This document shows positions 60,270 to 64,000 of a stretch of 64,000 bases of DNA, in pieces. Position 1 is the stretch's first letter; each line of letters starts with the position of its first letter. The DNA lies in the NCBI RefSeq assembly GCF_037975245.1, contig NC_092583.1, positions 8,324,764 through 8,388,763 on the forward strand, read 5' to 3'. A program made the translations under genes and the position numbers. The stretch is from Apostichopus japonicus (lineage: Eukaryota > Echinodermata > Holothuroidea > Aspidochirotida > Stichopodidae). The notes under the pieces were generated by a model. It searched no databases, had not been told where the DNA came from, and worked only from the letters and a program-made list of their open reading frames with translations.

Positions 60270-60516
60270 GTTTACAGTCTTGTTCAAAGCCAAAGCCCTC
60301 TCACACGACTTAACCCTGGCCATTGGTAACTTGTCACACCCACACACCAAAGTGTGCACAATTCAATCATTTTCTCCTGGGGCACCACAGTAGGCACCAC
60401 ATGCACGTGTCCCCCGGGGACTTCCCATAGACACAATGCTATGATCTGGCCAGGACTCTAACCTGTAATCCTTAGAGATCACAAGTCCACTGCCTTAACC
60501 ACTGGACCACAAAGAC
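60270..60516 (-). mobile_element. Second tRNA-derived SINE family
   Basis: The minus-strand head (60516-60440) reads GTGGTCCAGTGGTTAAGGC, then the B-box-like GGTTAGAGTCCTGG. A non-tRNA body follows down to about 60270. Spacing of A and B boxes fits an RNA polymerase III promoter. It is a different family from the SINE in the units. Confidence 0.55.
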
Positions 60517-61019
60517 CCCCCCCCCCCCAACCCTCATGTAACTCATAACTTGACCAAAATTTGTTTCATTAGCTTCAAATAGACAGTCTGATGTTAAGTC
60601 TTCTGTTTTCATATGTTGATTCCGATTAATTGGCCTGATGTTCTCTCTTGTTAGACTTCATAGTCCAGCCACTTCCATCGATTGACCTCATTGAGTTGAA
60701 AGTGTCAATTCTCACATATTTAAAGAGCTATGGAAATACAACTTGGACTCAAGATGTGTTGTTTTTTTAAACATCTGTTACAATTTAATTTTGTGCCAAC
60801 CTTTAAAATTATGCATTGACTATTTTCACATATTCATCATAAAGTCAATATTTCATCAAGGTCGACCAGCAGAAGTGTTCATAATTGCTCTGAAACAGCA
60901 CATTCTGTGAATGTACGGAAAGGAAATTAGGTCTGTTAATTGTAACACAATTATATGAAAAATGTTTTGTGCTTCGGTTTGCGTGCGATGAATGTAATGT
61001 AATGTAATTGGCAGGCAAT

Positions 61020-61130
61020 TATTTGTACAACGCTGTAGCGACCACGAATGTGGGCTTATGGGATTACCATTTTCATGTCGGTTGGCTTCCCATTCAACAT
61101 TCTAACTCAAATTTGGAATCCTTGGAATCT
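61020..61130 (-). repeat. SINE 3'-body fragment
   Basis: CATTCAACATTCTAACTCAA and the following TTTGGAATC match the body of the SINE at the end of each unit (about 27596-27622). The tRNA head is absent. Confidence 0.5.
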
Positions 61131-61670
61131 TTAATGTAAATATATTCTCATCAAATGCATTACGTGAACATAACAACTGGTAACACGGGGCGGGGCGTTG
61201 TACAAGCATAAATAACAAAACAAAATATTACAAACATTAAAATTATCAAAACATTAGTAAACTTTAAGATGTATAAGTTTAATAACAACCATAGGCATGC
61301 ATGACTCAATCAAAGTATAAATTAGGAATGCATGTTACCATGGTAATGTGTTGAAGTATCCGATGACTGTGAAACGTAATAATAGGCTTTCTTTCCTGTT
61401 TATACTTGGTTTAACGTTTTTCACTGAAAGCTGTAGTTTCTTATTGGGCTGTCACTTTGAATACATGAATGTATGAACATGACTGAATGAAGGAAGGAAT
61501 AAATGTTCACACTGCTACAACTGAAAATAAATCCAGTGATGTAAATCTTTACACTTCTGTGTCTGCTGAAGCTGCAACCTGTTATATCAAAACTGCAGTA
61601 TGAAATGTTTCTCGAAAGGGCATTAAGGCTGAATCGAAGGACACTCTAGATGTATGACCTGATTAATCTG

Positions 61671-62062
61671 TACCGTGTAAGATTTGTCTCAGGGGTTCTA
61701 CTCGTAATGCGTAAGGTTGGCATGTAATAAACATTTCTGAGTTGTCAAGTTTAATTCAAAAAATATAAAAAATATGTGGTTTCTTAAATGTCTTAATTAG
61801 CGCCAACTTATGTGATCCCTACCATAGAATGGTACTAACCGTGTAAGATTTGTCACAGGGGTACTACTCGTAATGCGTAAGGTTGTCATGTAATATACAT
61901 TTCTGAGAAGTCGAACGAGAACTTTAATTCTGAGTGCATAAAAAATAGGTGGTTCCTGAAACGACTTCTGCTGTAAGCAGTTATTTTCATTATAGATATA
62001 TTTCCAATTTTTGTTTTTATTTAAAGCCAACTTATGTGACCCCTACCAAATAATGGTACGAG
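61671..62062 (+). repeat. Imperfect tandem duplication
   Basis: CCGTGTAAGATTTGTC occurs at about 61673 and 61840. CCAACTTATGTGA and the following CCCTACCA occur at about 61803 and 62028. The copies differ by an indel of about 58 bp. Confidence 0.75.
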
Positions 62063-62267
62063 CCGAAACTTTTAAAGTGCACATGCAGACTATTGTATAG
62101 GGGGTTGACAACTTCTGTATCAAACACAACATATTTTTACATTTAAAGACATGTTGACTACATTAATTATAATAGATATAAACATTACTCATATAATAGT
62201 ACTTGCAAGAATAATTTAATGTTCCTTTGGTAGTTTTATTCTACCTGTTGAATGTTTTTTTCTAAGA

Positions 62268-62579
62268 TTGACAAACAGTTCAGACCCTATGATATCAGTG
62301 ATAGCAATCATTCTGAAACATGATGATCTGCTGTTGTCTGGCCAAACATCTCAGTCTTCGGCTTTGAGTACAGCGATTCTGTATGTTGCCGTGTTGGACG
62401 AATCAACCGTAATAGTCTTTACCGATTTTGAGATCCGCTTTATTGCCATTGTCGACTTTGCAAATGGCCGGCCCCCTCACAAATTTTGCAAGGTCGTTAA
62501 AAGTGACTCCATAGTTGTTCCTTTCGGGAAACCAAAGAGGTACCGTGAAAGGCTGAAATATTTATGGAGAAATTTTTAA
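62268..62579 (+). other. Unrecognised 103-codon open frame
   Basis: An open frame (MTNSSDPMISVIAIIL to LKYLWRNF) with mixed composition that is not simply low complexity. No domain recognised and no clear splice partners. It could be a transposon relic or chance. Confidence 0.2.
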
Positions 62580-63195
62580 GATTGAGAACAAACATAGACT
62601 TCACATGATTCAGATACGATATGAAGGACATCATCTATTTGAGATGCTTTCAAAGATACCATATAAGAATGACTTTCAAGTATGGCAGGAAGGAACCACT
62701 TTAAATTCCCTTCCCATATATCCCTCTCATTATCTGCCCTCCCCGGGGCCCCGAATCTGACTCCTTGACCAATTTTTGGGCCATGAAGCTGTATATATAC
62801 AAGCAATGGTTTTATTGAGCTCCATTATTGCATGGACTCCCTTCTGCTGGCTAAGGCAAGTCATATGTACAAAGAACGATGAGACTTTACACAGAGTATT
62901 TAGTAGGTTTTGCAATCTCTGAAATAAACTAGTGAAAGGTTTACGATCCTTTAAATAGATTTACCCATCGTACCCCTCTCATAATGAAAGGAAATTTGTT
63001 AAAGTCAGCTCGACTATGGTGTTCTAATACACTGTCTGGAGAACTGAGAAATGTCAAGCTTTTAATGATTACTGATAATTATTGCCACTTGCAGGCTTCC
63101 AACAAAACAGGCATAATCATCAGGGATATTATGTTATGAACAGGAATTCATCTGATACATTTATATTGTACTATCAGTCACTGATTTTACGGGTA

Positions 63196-63198
63196 TAT

Positions 63199-63233
<35 letters not shown>

Positions 63234-63360
63234 GAGGTGACACTAATAGTTACTCAGAGTTTCATGCATTGAGCGATCATCAGACAACTCATGTATATAT
63301 ATGTATATATATGTATATATATCTAAATATATATATATATCTAAATATATATATATCTAA

Positions 63361-63440
<80 letters not shown>
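63196..63440. repeat. (TA)n tracts with hammerhead motif between them
   Basis: TA runs at 63196-63233 and 63292-63440, the latter starting with ATATGTATAT and ATCTAAATAT variants. Confidence 0.9.
63243..63290 (-). ncRNA. Hammerhead-like motif, left of (TA)n
   Basis: The minus strand has CTGATGA (63283-63277), GAAAC (63263-63259) and GTA (63253-63251). Stem I is imperfect (one U-U mismatch) and stem II is weak. It pairs in inverted orientation with the motif at 63447. Confidence 0.5.
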
Positions 63441-63443
<3 letters not shown>

Positions 63444-63446
63444 ATC

Positions 63447-63500
63447 GGTTGCCTGATGATCGGTGCGCGAGCCGTACATGTGAAACTCCGAGTAGCAGTA
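63447..63500 (+). ncRNA. Hammerhead-like motif, right of (TA)n
   Basis: CTGATGA (63453-63459), GAAAC (63482-63486), loop TCCGA and GTA (63492-63494). Stem I is GGUUGC against GCAGUA, including wobbles. Stem II can form CGG/CCG but leaves seven unpaired bases, so its activity is doubtful. Confidence 0.5.
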
Positions 63501-63588
63501 TGATGATAGTTTAGTTAAGTATATTATGTGATATTCTAGCTCTGCCTTGGCATAGAGCACTCTTTGTGAATATTGACCAACATTCTAT

Positions 63589-63591
<3 letters not shown>

Positions 63592-63620
<29 letters not shown>
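63592..63620. repeat. (TA)n microsatellite
   Basis: Short TA run ending in TGTGTATAG. Confidence 0.85.
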
Positions 63621-63623
<3 letters not shown>

Positions 63624-64000
63624 ATAGTATATTTGTAAGCTATGTGAGTTATGGATCAGCTGAGTCACTTGATACAGTGACATATGTAACGGAAAATGCA
63701 GTACTAAAATAATCACTATGATGTATTGTAAGAAAGGATAACAATTGAGACATTAATGATTCATTTATAATTCCGTAAAAAAGGATTCAAAGTCAAGAAT
63801 TCTTGTTGGGAGATCTGTGGTCGTCATTGCTCGTTATGGTCTGGCCGAGATCAACAAACCTTTTTGTAATTAAAGAAAGGTGTCGGGAGCCTTAGTCCTT
63901 TTGAAAAAAGTGTTAGCATCATTTCTCTTTGAAAGCCCTAGGCATGCCAAGTTCTATCTGTCTCACAGATGTTATTCTCCCTAGTCCCTGTTCTCCCCCT

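Larger units (their letters stand above)
62580..64000. other. No gene recognised outside repeats
   Basis: TA-rich repeats and the hammerhead-like motifs are listed separately. The last 380 bases show nothing identifiable. Confidence 0.45.

Noticed and set aside
60440-60516. Functional tRNA gene
   Set aside because: No pairing acceptor stem and no pol III T-run at the expected end; a SINE body continues.
63269-63560. Tyr/Ile-rich open frames near the right end
   Set aside because: Products of the (TA)n tract between hammerhead-like motifs.

Overview
This window looks like animal nuclear DNA: AT-rich, with GT-AG introns, few genes, many microsatellites, and dense SINE, LINE, hAT-like, Harbinger-like, TTAA-type and other terminal-inverted-repeat elements. 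A marine invertebrate is the best guess. An echinoderm is possible, but that is weakly supported. There is no sign of bacterial operons or CRISPR.

The core (about 14.41-51.64 kb) is a head-to-tail array of three near-identical units, A (14409-28123), B (28127-39704) and C (39708-51644). After subtracting insertions private to single units, each is about 11.2 kb. Each unit carries one complete, apparently functional three-exon gene for an ASB8-like protein (ankyrin repeats plus C-terminal SOCS box, 287 residues; human ASB8 is about 288). This family supplies substrate receptors for Elongin B/C-Cullin-5 ubiquitin ligases. Exon 1 is only 30 codons and is easily missed. All splice sites and reading frames are intact in all three copies. 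The unit ends show that B is a hybrid: its 5' end matches C and its 3' end matches A, as expected from unequal crossing-over of a two-copy array. Each unit also has its own transposon with a clean empty site in the other two: a 2.2-kb hAT-like element with a second hAT-like element nested in it (A), a Harbinger-like MITE (B), and a 0.72-kb element with a 9-bp target duplication (C). Older insertions shared by all three units predate the array: a truncated LINE with a 20-bp target duplication, an antisense LINE 3' end in intron 2, and a tRNA-derived SINE.

Left flank (1-14.4 kb): trinucleotide repeats, a 389-bp hAT-like MITE related to the outer hAT of unit A, a 22-bp minisatellite, LINE/SINE 3' tails, long (TA)n tracts, a hammerhead-ribozyme-like motif at 8.65 kb, and a minus-strand block (12.46-10.16 kb) ending in a broken protein-kinase domain.

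Right flank (51.6-64 kb): no gene I recognise. It has an old ~160-bp tandem repeat, a 414-bp tandem duplication, two MITE-like elements, a tRNA-derived SINE, an imperfect duplication near 61.8 kb, and a (TA)n tract bracketed by two oppositely oriented hammerhead-like motifs (63.25 and 63.47 kb), probably the remains of a Penelope-like retroelement.
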